From the NCBI GenBank assembly GCA_018873245.2, contig JAEMBT020000002.1, positions 11,716,001-11,780,000 on the forward strand: a stretch of DNA of 64,000 nt, read 5' to 3'. The position numbers and the translations under genes were made by a program. Below are positions 35,303 to 48,300 of the stretch, piece by piece. Under the pieces are notes generated by a model. That model was not told the DNA's origin, did not search any database, and saw only the letters and a program-made list of their open reading frames with translations. Each line of letters begins with the position of its first letter. The stretch's first letter is position 1. The stretch is from Archegozetes longisetosus (lineage: Eukaryota > Arthropoda > Arachnida > Sarcoptiformes > Trhypochthoniidae).

Positions 35303-38300
35303 ATGGTGACCGACAATTTGCATTATGTGAGCGATCATCCAATCACTAGAAAAGTGAACGCAACTAATGCTAAGAAAATTGCATTAATTTTGATAATCGC
35401 CTTAATTGTATACCATGGAATTCTCCACTTGAGTTATGGTAATTTATAAATCAGATGAATATAAATGCATAAATAAATGGTTAATAAGAGCTATGATTCT
35501 AGGTATAAAGTCATGTAAATGGCTATTAAGTGATGGAAGTTTCCATGGATTTGGCGGATATCGTGTTTGGCAGCCGTACGGATGCATGCTTCACACCTAT
35601 AATAAAGTGTATGTCATATAACCCAATTTATGCCAACATATCATTAATCAATTAACTCATTTTAGTGATACTCGAATGTGTATGCGTTATATCGCTTATT
35701 GGGGTGGAAGAAATAACATAGTATTCCTAGGAGATTCAAGAATTAGACAATTATATTATGCTTTCATTAAGATAGCCAATCCTAAAGAAGAGTTTATTAA
35801 TAGTGGTTCTGCACCTCACCATGACTTGCAATATAAAGAAAGAGATTTAAGACTTGATGTCCAGTTTTTGTGGCATCCAATAGTCAATGAAACGATGGCT
35901 CAAGTGTTTAAGGAATGGTTAAAAATGGAAGCGTCATCCAGACCTAATATAGTAGTGATGGGAAGTGCGACACATAGTATCAAATCAAGTAATGCTAGTC
36001 TCAAAGCTCTCGAGTATTATAGGAAAAACTTGACTTTATTATTGCCTAACATGGACAAAATTAGTGACACAACACATATCCTTTGGGCGCTTCAAGACCC
36101 GGTATCACCCGAAAAGTTAAAACCCGACCGACAAATGATAACTAATGAACAAATAGATTTATATAATAAGGCAGCAATGGAAATATTGAAATATAGCACT
36201 AGTAACAATGTTCATATTTGGAGTTCTGCGAGACTTGTAGCTCAAGGATATAATAGTGATTCTGACAACCAGAACGACGACGGACTGCATATGAGTCCAA
36301 TTGCTCTAAACTATGCCATTCAGATATTGCTTAACATGTATTGTAACGATCAGATGAATTATAACGACGGGACATGTTGCAGTGATCCCGAATCCATGAC
36401 TACTATACAGATAATCACTTTTGCCGCTTTTACTATATTCATGGTTATTGCTATTGTTATGTTATTTCATCGTAAGTTCTCATCAAAGCATTATAAATGG
36501 CATTTATTAGTCAATGAAGACACTGACGAGCCTTCAAATAAAGCGAATTTAGAAACTGAAGTCAAGTCATATTACGAATTGATCACTTCATTAGCTAAGC
36601 TTGGTTTAATTATGTCATACTTTTTTCTCTGTGATAGAACTAATTTTTTCATGAAAGAAAATAAATACTATACCCAGCCCAATTTCTTTTTGCCCATCGC
36701 TTATGTGTTCGCTTTGGGACTATTTTTTACTGAAGAATCCTCACATACTATTGTTCTACATCGAGACCAAACCGATGAACTAAAAGGTTGGATGCAAATG
36801 ATTATTTTAGGTAAGATCTTGCATCAGAAATGTACCATTTCTTTATGAATTAAGTTGTTTAAACGCAAGGGATACTAATAGTTTCAAACTAAAAAATAGA
36901 AGAAATTTAATGCTTAAAATATCTGACACTTTAGCTAATTAAGATTTATCTAATCCAAACCATAGCATATCACTATACGGGCGCCTCTCAAGTCTTGACT
37001 ATTTATATGCACATCCGACTGTTAGTGACTACCTATTTGTTTCTCAGTGGATTCGGACATTTCACTTATTTCTGGCACACTGGAGACGTCGGTTTTCATC
37101 GCTTGTGGAAGGTCTGAAATTTGTCGCTAGCAGTAATTTTTCACGTGATATTCATAGTTCTATAATTTCAGGTTATATTCCGAATGAATCTCCTAGTGGT
37201 TTGTTTATGTTTATGTATGAACAGACCTTATCAGTTCTACTATTTTGTTCCATTGGTATCATTTTGGTACCTAGTTATTTACGCAATATTTAGTGCTATA
37301 CCTCATGTTACAAGCACCACCGCTGACGGTAAGATATTCACATTACTTTTCTCTCTCTCAACATTTAATAATTTACTCCTGTTCTTCCCTACCATTATCT
37401 CACACGTGATTCATATTTCTTTCATAAATAACTTAAAATGTTTGTAATAAATGATTTACAGCTAATCCCATACAATATTTATACATTGTGCTGAAGTTTG
37501 TGGTACTGTTCAGTATTATAACCATACTTTATATGTCAGAAGTATTCTTTGAGAAAATCTTTTTAACGCGTCCCTGGAAAGCACTTTTTGTAACAACTGA
37601 TGACTCTATAAAGGAATGGTGGTTTCGCTGGAAAATTGATAGATATGTATGTAAGCATTCATTTCACTTGTAGCTATTTTTTGTTAATTTGATTTAAAAT
37701 TTGTGAACAATCAGAGCGTACTTGCGGGCATGTTATTTGGATTCGGTTATCATTTGCTGAAACAATACCATATTCTTGATGATCACAATCATGGATATTT
37801 ATTTTCGAGAGGTCTCGGATTTATAGCAGCATTCGGTTCATTCGCAGGAATAATGGTATGAATTGTTTAACTTGGCCGAATCAATAGTTGCCTCAATTAC
37901 TAGTTTTAAATTTCAGATGTACGTCATTTTTGCATTTATTTGCCGCAATAAGCCAGAATGCAATGAAATCCATCCCTACATCTCGTTTATTCCGGTAATT
38001 CCATTGATAAACAACTTCAATTCACAAAAGCGCAATTCTATTCCTAAAATGCAACTCAATTGGTAACTTTTTTTTCATCAAAATATTTACATTTAATTAA
38101 TTTTTCGATCTTAATTTGGTTCCCTGACACATATTGAGAATTCGGGTATTGCTGTTTTGAATATATGTCGAATTTAGAAAAAGATAGTCATTCGATTGGT
38201 TTATCTGACTCGAGAAAACCTAGAAAAAACAAAAATAGACAAATTTTCAATTCTTCACCATTTTCTATTTGATACCAATTGTGAATAATAATTGAGTATT

Positions 38301-38818
38301 GCGAGTCGAATTGCGCTTTTGCTACACTTAGATTCAAATGAAATGATGTAAAATTAGTTAAAATGAAATTGTTTATTATTAATAGATTGTGTCGTATATA
38401 ATACTGAGAAACATATCAGGTCTATTGCGCGTACGTCACAGTACATTCTTCGCTTGGATCGGAAAAATCTCACTCGAAGTAATTAAGAAAGTTTTATATT
38501 TAACTGATCTTCTAATTTGAATTTTTAAGGAAGTCTAACATGTTTTACTGATTTTTTTCGATGTAGCTGTTTATATGTCAATATCACATATGGTTAGCGG
38601 CTGATACTCACGGAGTTCTAGTTTTAATACCAAGTTATCCAGTTTTAAACGTAGTCATCACTTCATTTATTTTCATTTGTATTGCACATGAAATACACGA
38701 ATTGACACACAAAATGGTTAAATATGCGATACCTTCTGATTGGCGGTACACTACAAGAAATTTAATTATCTTTTTGCTATTTTTAATCCCTATTGGAATA
38801 AAAGATGGAATGTTTTAA
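35303..38818 (+). CDS. CASD1: N-acetylneuraminate 9-O-acetyltransferase (CAS1 domain)
   Basis: Golgi multipass enzyme that O-acetylates sialic acid (on CMP-sialic acid in mammals). Ten exons join in phase to 812 residues, close to the human length: 35303-35438, 35503-35608, 35666-36810, 36966-37111, 37172-37328, 37462-37646, 37715-37855, 37917-37994, 38386-38478, 38567-38818. An N-terminal TM (about 25-43, [17 protein letters not shown]) precedes a lumenal SGNH-hydrolase domain with catalytic FLGDSRIRQ (Ser105) and DGLHMSP (Asp286, His289). A second TM (about 325-345) leads to the acyltransferase-3-like CAS1 domain of many helices with [29 protein letters not shown] and [18 protein letters not shown]. 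The start codon is the first in-frame ATG. All family landmarks are present, so the enzyme should be active; whether this animal makes sialic acid is not shown here. Confidence 0.96.
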
Positions 38819-39268
38819 TTTATAGTCTGTGATAATCGATTGAATATTTATATAATTTAATTATACTACAATTAATATATTTATTCGGTGCCAAATACCA
38901 ATCAAGAAACTATTGAAAGTTAAATTATTTACCTATTGCCTATAAATCGAAGCTCAAAGCTTGTAATGAGTTTATCGCAAATTCAAGTGTAATTAAATAC
39001 TTTGATTAAAGAACAAATGAAATTTTATCTTACTTCACATTTGGTATATTTTTTTCATTAGATATCACACATCTTTTAATTATTGAGATTATAAGGTAAC
39101 CAAAGCTACAGACATGGCAATTATCTAGCATAGCTTTAAATCTATCAATTTGATAAATTAATACATTTCGCCGTTTACAGCAGTAAGAAATCTAGTAATT
39201 CATGTTTCGAAGGCTTTGATTCCTTGGCTTTTGTTCTTTGAAGTATATTTTGAAATATTCTTAAAAAG

Positions 39269-39712
39269 ATGACTAGAGATATGCAAACTCGGAATATATT
39301 TTTCACTCGAACACAGAGCACTTGGCAGAAGGATCGAAAATTATTATCATCTCATCCCGTTTATCATATCGGACGCTTTTTCTCGTTAATCGGTAGTGGA
39401 GTCATAGCCTTCGGACTTTTGTGTAAATTTATATTTGAAGAAGAAGCCAAAAGTGATATTCCAATAATAACAATAACGGTGTCAGTTGTTGGATGTGCTA
39501 TCTTCATGGTTGGCGTCGGCTTTTTAGCAGTTGCTGTTTATAAATCTCAAATGGCAATATTGGAATATAAGAAAAATGAAAGAGACCAAACGAATCGTCA
39601 ACAGAATCATAATGATAGTGTTGTGGCAGAAATTGTGGCGTCACAAACAAATTCTAGTCCTAACGATCCAGTCATGACTGTGTCCAATGGTGTGACAACT
39701 GCCATAAATTGA
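39269..39712 (+). CDS. Small two-TM membrane protein (2TM-4)
   Basis: Open frame of 147 residues. A basic N-terminus of about 33 residues, TM1 about 34-56 (RFFSLIGSGVIAFGLLCKF), a 10-residue acidic loop (EEEAKSD), TM2 about 65-91 (VSVVGCAIFMVGVGFLAVAV) followed by YKSQ, then a hydrophilic tail rich in Asn, Gln and Thr. The glycine pattern of TM2 (G-x5-G-x-G) and the tyrosine-lysine stop match the neighbours at 40341 and 43343. It starts 450 bp after CASD1 in the same orientation. Family and function unknown. No intron is required. Confidence 0.68.
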   Translation: MTRDMQTRNIFFTRTQSTWQKDRKLLSSHPVYHIGRFFSLIGSGVIAFGLLCKFIFEEEAKSDIPIITITVSVVGCAIFMVGVGFLAVAVYKSQMAILEYKKNERDQTNRQQNHNDSVVAEIVASQTNSSPNDPVMTVSNGVTTAIN

Positions 39713-40340
39713 ACAAAATATTAACTGATTGCGTTATTTATTATCAAAAATGAGTTAATTATTGTGATTATATTCTAATTGATGCCACAACTACTACCCT
39801 CAAAGTCATTCAGTCAATTGTCGAAAATATTTCAATTTTTCGATATGTGATAATATTTAGTCTGTGAAGAATCTTTTGTTTTGTAAACTTAACTTAATTT
39901 TGACCCTAGAAGACGAGGCCTTGTGGTTGGAATTTAGTGATTTTAAAGTCTTGTGCTCCAATGAAAAGTTTGCGATTTCAACTTAAGGTTAACAGATTGT
40001 CAATCAACTAAAGTCAACACAAGTTGAAATAATTACCATATAATGTAAATATTTGCAGCTTTTCTTAATATATAGGAAACTTCATCAACTTATTTATAGC
40101 TTTATATGAAATTTGTACTGAGAATTCATGTTTATACTCGAAAAATATGTAAACCATTGATGCGATGCTTCATTGGCCGGAAACCATTTTTTTCATTAGA
40201 AGAGCATAATAGAAGTAAAGCTGCTTTATCTCTATTTCCAACTAATAAATAACCGAAACAACTGCTGCTTAATGAAAATTACTTCAGATTATTTTTATTG
40301 TCTAACAGTTTAAGAAAGCTTTCACTCAGCTCGAAATTCT

Positions 40341-40574
40341 ATGAAAATGTGTTTGGAATCACGAAATTTGCATAAGTTGCTATATTATGGAATTTTTTGT
40401 CTGTCGTTCGGAATAATACTTATAATTTCGGCTATAATTATTAAAATAAGATTTATCCAAAAGAACGAAATTGATTTATTCGCTGTTCTCAGTTTTTCAA
40501 TGCTTTTATTCGGTGGCATCTTCACCGGTATCGGAGGATTATTTATTGTGTGCCACTACTTCTACAAAAGTTGA
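40341..40574 (+). CDS. Small two-TM membrane protein (2TM-5)
   Basis: Open frame of only 77 residues, almost entirely two hydrophobic segments: TM1 about 14-36 (LYYGIFCLSFGIILIISAII), a short loop KIRFIQKNEIDL, TM2 about 47-72 (LLFGGIFTGIGGLFIVCHYF) and a three-residue end YKS. The TM2 motif LLFGG recurs in the product of 43343 (FLLFGGLLFFLG), and the HYFYK end resembles YKSQ of 2TM-4. It is the shortest member and has almost no cytosolic tail; an unrecognised downstream exon is possible, though the stop directly follows the last TM. Confidence 0.6.
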   Translation: MKMCLESRNLHKLLYYGIFCLSFGIILIISAIIIKIRFIQKNEIDLFAVLSFSMLLFGGIFTGIGGLFIVCHYFYKS

Positions 40575-43342
40575 GCCAAAATTTCAAATAATTTTGGATT
40601 AAGTGCAATACACTTGAATGTAGAAGTATCAATGTAATCCTCATCCTATTGTTATCGCGACACGTTATTTCAATCGCTATCGCAACTTCTGTCACAAAAT
40701 AATCTGTTAGTTCGATATCACAGATGTATATGTACTAAAATTTTAGTAAAAGCTTCAGGATTCGCGGATATGAATCCGAATCCATACAAATTTCAGAACT
40801 TGGACAGTTTCAGCACTATTTGTATTATATAAGTGTTTTCAGTTGAGTTTCTGAAGATTCATTGAAGAGTTTTGTTATTCTGATCATGTAAATTTAGACA
40901 AAGTTTCCTAATGTAAAGTTTAAAATATTTTAAGCTTTGTATCATTCTTCAAATTGTACCAGTATTTTAATGAAAATTTTTAAAATTTAACTAAATCTTG
41001 AGTTTGTATCTATTTAAATAAGTCTTTCTGAATGTACTTACATTCTTATATTTATTTGTTATAATTTATTTGATTCGCGAATTTACGATGAAATAAACAA
41101 AAGGCTTATTCAAATGAATCTGACTTCCTATTTGAATAATTACAAAAGATAATGAGTCTGAAGAGTCTTGATACATTGTATTAGTGATGAACTTTTATCA
41201 TGGCAGAAAGAAAAAGATTTTGTTTGGAAAACTTGCCCTCAAACTCTTTACATGCCTTTGCGAATTGCAACTCCTGACTAGCATTTCACCTGTTGCGTAA
41301 TTTATGAAGTTTTTCTCAGGTGAGAAACAGGTAGAGAAAGATTGCTAACTTAACGTTGCATTAGAAAAAAAAGTTGAAATACAAAAAGGAATGTATACTT
41401 GAGCAACAATTGACTATTTAAATCAGGTGTGGTATAAACACAATGAGCCTCTTCTAATATTTCATGTCATTTCTCCTCTCACATACACGGTTCGTTGTAA
41501 ATACGATTTTTATATCAGTTTTGATCAAATTATCAAATAGATTTGAAACTTATTACTCAAAAGTGATTTTCAGTAATTTGAAATATATTCTAAAAAGTTG
41601 AGATATAAACAATTTTTGCATTTGATGAATAACCTAGAAGTGATAATCAAAATTATGATTAAATTGATGGAGTTGTATAACATAAGAAATAAGTAAATTT
41701 TGGTGCAATCTTACTCATAACTGTTAAGCATTGATCAGTCTTGTATGACGTTTTACAGTTCCGTCATATTCAAGTGATTTCTAGAGGTTGAGCGCATCTA
41801 ACTTTTGTTGTTACTAAATACGCATCAAACGGACTGAGCCCGTTAACAATCGTTTGGACACTTCCGCTACGCAGGTACTATTGTTTTCAGTGCACAAAAA
41901 ACAGAATGTCCGTGACCTGAGACGACAATTCATATCTCCATGAATTCGTGCTGAATATGTCGCTAAAAATCATCATTTTCTCAAACAAACCACGGAATAC
42001 GTACGAAACTGTTGGAAAATAGTATAAGCTTATTCTCATTGGAAAGTTCGAGTGCTTCTCAATTTAGCTTTTGAATATTATAAGGATTTTGTTCGATCCT
42101 CCAGACAATTTTTATCATTAGATTGATATTTGGGTGAGTGTTTATTTCAAGTATTCTTAAAAGTTAAATATAGTCTTTAATAGTCTAGTTTTTTAACAAT
42201 CCTATCGTTTTGAACAAAGTTTCTCTTTGATTATTACAAGTATTATTGAATAAGAAAAAGTTCAATAAAAATAGTAACTTTTGCTTCAAGTGATCTATTA
42301 ATACAAAACATCTGTAGGCATTTAATTATACGCTACCAATAAGATTAAATTTGAAAGACTAATTACATTGAATCAAATTAAAACACTCGCCCATTTGCCC
42401 TTCTATCCACTTATTTGGATTCGATTACCAAGTTTTAAAATTCAATTATCAGATACTAGCATCTCAAATACCAATAAGTAATGTTTGTCAATTGAAAATT
42501 TATTTTAGAACTTTTATGTAAAACAAATCAGGTGTTATTATTTGACCAAGTGTAAAATTTACTATCATCTATTTGTTTTTTACGCATAGACTAACGCATT
42601 TCTCTATAGTTTTTAACGAAAGTAATGCAAGTTTTTAATGTAAAAGCAAGTACTGGATCACATTTCGAATAAAAATGAGTAGATTATGAGCAGTGTAGTA
42701 GTGATTAATTTACGGTAAAACTAAATTAATATAACCTAACATGGTCTGAGCCTACAACTGTTATTTTTGTATTAATTACGCAGTCAGGTCAGTGCTATAA
42801 AATGCTATCTATAATATTATTCGTATTAGAGATAGCACTTTATAGCATTCACTCAACGAATGGTGAGGGACAAATGAACTGCTCATTTGCTAATTTCTAT
42901 TCAAATTTAAACTAGAATAACTCGAAACTATGAGTACTGCGTTGAGATTTCATATGTATGACCTTTGAAATCAGGAAAACATATTACTATAGTATTGAAG
43001 GATTCCCAGACTTTTATTTGACTCGATCCTCTTTTAAAATCTTTATTGAATTGGACACTTGTTTGAATTTGCTTTCTCAAAAATCGTTGCCGTTATTTCC
43101 TGAAATTTTCAAGTATTTTCACCTGTTTTTGAAAAATAAATAATTTTATGATTTGTCAAACTTAGTATTAAATGAACTAAGTTTGTAAATTTTGAAAAGT
43201 AATCCTTGCAAGTACAAAGGCCAGATGTTTTTGCAAAAAGTTGAAAATTTTTGTTTAACTTTGTGACAGAGCGAAGACAATTGAATTAAGAAGAACCATT
43301 GGAAGAATGATTCCCTAATTCATATAAATTAAAGCGATAATA
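40575..43342. other. Intergenic, one hairpin
   Basis: No coding sequence recognised apart from short chance frames. A 17-bp near-perfect hairpin lies at 42794-42846 (listed separately). Confidence 0.5.
42794..42846. repeat. Hairpin with 17-bp stem and 19-nt loop
   Basis: GCTATAAAATGCTATCT (42794-42810) pairs with AGATAGCACTTTATAGC (42830-42846) with a single mismatch. Could be a structured RNA, a microRNA-like foldback or the core of a small palindromic repeat; transcription is unknown. Confidence 0.5.
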
Positions 43343-43765
43343 ATGAGTACATTAACGGGAATGTCATACTATAGCGTTCAACATTTGGAACAGAAAACAC
43401 CAAAGAGATACTTTACGTTAGGGGTATTGTGTTGTTGTATATCAGGATTTGTGTTCTTCGTTGGGATCATTTTAATGGTATTTTTCTTCCGTATTTTATG
43501 AAAACATTAAATGTTATGAAATGCGGTTTGATTACAGGTATTTGGATCATCACCGGCACATCCCGAAGCTATTTGGATAACTGGTATTGTATTTCTACTC
43601 TTTGGTGGCCTTTTATTCTTTCTTGGAGTCAGTTCAATTGGTCTCTACTTATCAAAAGAAGATAAAAGAAAGCGTGAGCTCGAAATAGCTCGAACGAGAC
43701 ATTACGCGTCGAGTATAGCATCTGCCCGAAGCTTAAGATCTAGTGATATATACCTCATAGATTAA
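43343..43765 (+). CDS. Small two-TM membrane protein (2TM-6), two exons
   Basis: Two exons, 43343-43477 and 43538-43765, with a 60-bp intron (gtattt...ttacag) give 120 residues; without splicing the frame ends soon after. TM1 about 25-47 (VLCCCISGFVFFVGIILMVF) is split by the intron after Met45; the loop GSSPAHPEAIW is short; TM2 about 57-83 (TGIVFLLFGGLLFFLGVSSI) ends in LYLSKEDKRKR, a positive stop. The tail has an Arg/Ser-rich stretch (SSIASARSLRSSD). The same architecture and LFGG motif occur in 2TM-5, 2.8 kb upstream. A poly(A) hexamer AATAAA at 44023-44028 is about 260 bp past the stop. Function unknown. Confidence 0.7.
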
Positions 43766-45321
43766 AACGCACAATCAAAAAATCAATGCTAATAATCCTA
43801 AATTTATTAAATTTATTTAACTTATTCGATAACACTTTACACTAGTATTTTCTTAAAAAGAAAGTCTTATAACTATTTTATAAATAGAACTTAGAAATAT
43901 GGCAATTAAGTCACTAAAGACAACTTGACCCTAATCGCTGGTCTAAATAACTTTTTTTCATAATTGTGTAATTCAATTATGTATATATTGTAGAATTTCC
44001 TCATCTCTTTCAAAAACAAAAAAATAAATAAATTATTGATTGAGAATAAGTTAGTTTAAACTTATTAACTGTTTTAGTTGATAAGGTATTTGTTTTAGGC
44101 GTATTTATTTTTTAAAATTTCAACTGAATCATTCTGAAAGGATAATATTTAATTTTGTGCAATATACACTTGAATGCAAAGCTTGATTAAATAGAAATTA
44201 GAATCACGAAACAGTTGTCTACTCTCAATTTCTGTGACCTAAATTTGTAAATCATGCTACTTCTTAACATGACTAGTATTAGGGGAACATAGTTGCTATT
44301 AAACTAACTTTTCATATTTATTTCGTTGGATCAAATGAGATCCTGTTATATCAATGATTCTATATTAAGCGTCCTACGAGAGAATATTAAAAATCTATTT
44401 TTTCGGTCTTAAACTGTATGCCAGTGAAAGTTTGTTGACCGCTGATGCCTTTTGTTGAGCATCCAGTTTTCTAGCTGTTCTTTTCTGCTATATTTGATGA
44501 CTACCTCTTTGAAAAAAACACGAACATTTAGGCTCTTCTATGTTTGGGAATGTTGTGTCTCAACGTTGAAGTGCACATCAAATTGATATATAAATTATAA
44601 TGTGCTTACGAACCACAAAATATGTGACCCAAATGATGAAGAAAAATCATCCATTTATAATCAAAAAGTTACTTGAAGTTCGGGTCAACACACTTTGTAT
44701 TGAAAGATGGAGAAGTTTCTTTAAAAAGACTTCTACATTATTTTTAGGCAGGAATAGCGAAACACATCCCTCAAAGGCTTACTTTATGCCCAAGTTTACT
44801 TATAATACGATTGCCTCAAACAGTCAAGATTAAAAATAAAGCTGCATAAAAACAAATCTATTAGACCTAATAATACCTGATTCAGAAGTGATAGCTCAAG
44901 ATTATTTACTCTGAAAAGTTTAGGCACTTCTCTGTTTTCTATCTAGTATTGTGGCTGCAGCTCAACAATATTCTTATTACGCAACCCCAGTTGTGGCACA
45001 CTTTGAATACTTGTCTTTCCTATACTTGTATATTAAAAGTAGTTTTATATTAATTAGTTTTCTAAGAAAACAGTTGGGTTACATCCGGCTTACTCATAGA
45101 ACCGCTTTATTCACTATTGTCTTTGAACACTTTCAAAAAAGAAGTGTTCACTGAAGTCAGAAGGACACCAAACATACGAATGATCGGAAAATTTAGGCAC
45201 TGCAAGTCATATATATAGATAGCATAGAAACAGTTGCTGAGCGAATGCTGTAGGTTAAACACTATTTTAGTCTAAATCATCATAGTCTTCAATATAGTGC
45301 CAAAATCAGATACTCTATTGC
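43766..45321. other. Intergenic, no gene supported
   Basis: 3' UTR of 2TM-6 and upstream region of the next gene. An open stretch at 44600-44833 (77 codons, rich in Lys and Thr) has no recognisable features and is not called. Confidence 0.45.
44023..44028 (+). terminator. Poly(A) signal AATAAA of 2TM-6
   Basis: First good hexamer downstream of the stop at 43765, embedded in AAAATAAATAAATT. Placement is by position only. Confidence 0.4.
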
Positions 45322-48300
45322 ATGATGGCAGACTCTGATTCGTCATTCGATGGAATCAAAGTTGATTTTGATGACGATAGTGATTTAGCTCAAAGCGGGA
45401 CCAGCTTTCAAATTCCAGATCAAGGAGGAGGAACTGCTTCAGCCACTTCTCCCTCTCAGATCAATACTAGAAGCACAAGTTTGTTGGAAAACGGGCCAAA
45501 TTCATGTCATAATACATCAAACTGGGTCTTTGGAGTGAGAAATATCAGTCTCTCTTCTGATAGACTCAATCAAATAATGGCTAATAGAGGAATGAATTTT
45601 TCTAAGTTTAAGATGAATGATATGAAACAAGACTATAACAATGTGCAAAGGAGACAATTCGTTGGAAACTTTTCCAAAGCTATTCCATTTTCATCAACAT
45701 TCCCAATGGATGATATTGAAGAAGTTTCAGCAGAAAATTATGACACTTATCATTCTCATCACATAAACGCTATGACCAGTAACTACCAAATGATTGGTTT
45801 CACCAAAATCAAAGAGAAGCGACAACATGTGACTCCAGCCGATCAGATATTCAACAGTGAATTAAAAGATAAGCAAAATTGTGTGAAATATATTTATCAA
45901 CCGAATAACTACAAAAGAACTGAAGCTTTTAAAGCTAATAATGAAAAAATACTGACTTCTATTCCGTCAAGTAGTAAATCAACTGCTAGGAATGAGTTTG
46001 TGAACGAAGATAATGCCATTCGCAAAATCAGTAGTCAAACAAGAACTAAGACTTGTGACAAGACTCAAGACCAAAATGTTATTGAAAATTCTACTCGGAA
46101 AACAACTTCAACTAAAAATGAAAGCTCTAAACAAGATGAAACCTCAATTAAACTGAGGTAAGCATGAGTTCAATTGATTTTGAACATAAGAATGAAAAGT
46201 TTCGACTTTACTGGTCTTATTGCAAACTAAGTTTTTTGATAGTTAGCTATAAATTGAGTGGAGCTCACGGTGACGCGCAACTTAAACTACCTAAAATGAC
46301 TTGAGTTTAACATAATTTGAAATTTAACCGAAACTAATTTTTTACGTCATTTTCAATAATACTATGAAACAAAAATCTCTAATTTGTAAATGACATTAAT
46401 AATATGATCCACATCTATCTGATATCTTACGATTGACTGCTAGTCAAAATTAGTTGAACAGTCATTACGCCAAACCAATCAACAATGAAGTGCATGAAAG
46501 TCGAAATAACTTCTTATAGAAAATTATAAGTTTTTAAGTCATGAAACTTATTTCTTCATTTTTACTCTTGGACGGGCAGCAAAAGTTATCAAACTATTGT
46601 TAAACTAAACTAACAGTTAGTAGAAATATTCAATTTTGAGTATATGAAAGCACCTGAAATTTTGACTTCAACAACTTTTATCCGAATAGATACTAGAAGT
46701 TAGACTTATCTTCGGTGGAAAATCGAGATTTACAAGTTTGATTTGTGCTCGTGATGAAAAAACAGATTTTCCGCTTAAAATTGCCCAAGTTGTTATACTT
46801 TCGGCAAAAAAGTACATTAACGATTACAGAATGATCTCAATTGAAATGGTACCTTTCTTAAGTTCTACAATGATCACGATTGTAGACTTCCTAAGTTAAC
46901 AAAACCATTAATTTATAATTGACAAGAAATGTGTTTATCAAGTTAATAGTTTTTAAATATTAAGACTACTTTTAAAAGTACAGTATAGTATCTCGTAGTA
47001 TAGGGTTCTAATTAGTACTGAAAACAATTTTAAAATGTAGTTCACACCTAACGAATTTTTTTACCAACTAGTAAACTAAACAACTCTAACAATTTAGACT
47101 TGAAAGAAAAATTTGACAAATGTTTCGAACTACAGTTTTAATCGATTTTTATCTGATTATCTGAACTTAAATATGATTGAACTTGAAACTAAGACCCTAT
47201 CTATTTGATACACAAAACTAAAACTGATTGCTGTTCGCTCAAAAACAATGCAATTAAAATAAGTTCGAAGTGTTGCCATATCTGAAAATGACAGTCATAA
47301 AGTAGAGCAATTAATTTGTGTTTTCTTATATCCTATGAAATCTGTTACTTTGTAAAATAGGTCTTCTTTGTCATAGGAGTGTCTGCGTCTATTGTTTTAA
47401 TCATTTGCTTAATATTGGTTCGAGTTGTTATTTTCTTTATTTAGAACGTTTCGCATCAGATGATCGCCCAAATCTATAAGTTTTTGTCACTTAGAGTGAG
47501 ATAGGTTTTTTGATCGCTTATTTTTTTGAGTATATTGTGTGCATTCATTCCATCTTTGTTTAACTAAAACTTACACAACTTATGGCGAGTTTTGTTTACC
47601 AAGTATTTGATAAATTGAATTAACTTAATTGATAAATATGGATCAACAGGAAGTTAATAACCAATCAGTCAATGTTTATCACCTAAACGGGTAAGTTCTA
47701 CCCTAAAGTTCTTAAAATTGAACATTTTTAGCGTTGATTCAGTTGCAATTGTTGTATCGTGAATTGCAGTAAAAAGTTGTTATGCTCATCAAAAATAAGA
47801 GACTTCGTCAATAAGATCTCAAAGTATAGAAACTTAGTGAACATTTTTTTAATGTTTAAGTTTTTCTCGATAACTAAATATTTAATCGACAATTAAAAAC
47901 AAAATTATTTAATCTTTGAAAAGCTAAAATTTCTTATACTTCTAAGTTTTATCAATATTAATCAGTTTATCAACGATTAAAATCATGTTCTAGAATTTAG
48001 TTAGATTTTAAGCCAAACGTAAATTCATTTTTGATTGACTTCGAAAAATAGATTCGAAGGAAGTGAAAGATTGAGTAAATACGTGAACCCGTGTTTTTTG
48101 AGTGAAAGATTAGTTGTTCATTCTTAAAGAACTAGTTTTACAGTTCAGCCAACAAGTTTGAAAAGATTAGTATTTGAGTTGATCTATGCATAAGAATGTT
48201 GCCGTTAAGTAGATTTTTAAAATGAAACTGTAGCCGTAATTGAATAGGTATTAAAGTTAACGAAATCTTAGTGCTCCGCAATTTGTTTGACTACTTCAGT

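Noticed and set aside
44600..44833. 77-codon open frame between 2TM-6 and 2TM-7
   Set aside because: No domain, no splice partner and no homology I recognise; length is within chance for this composition.
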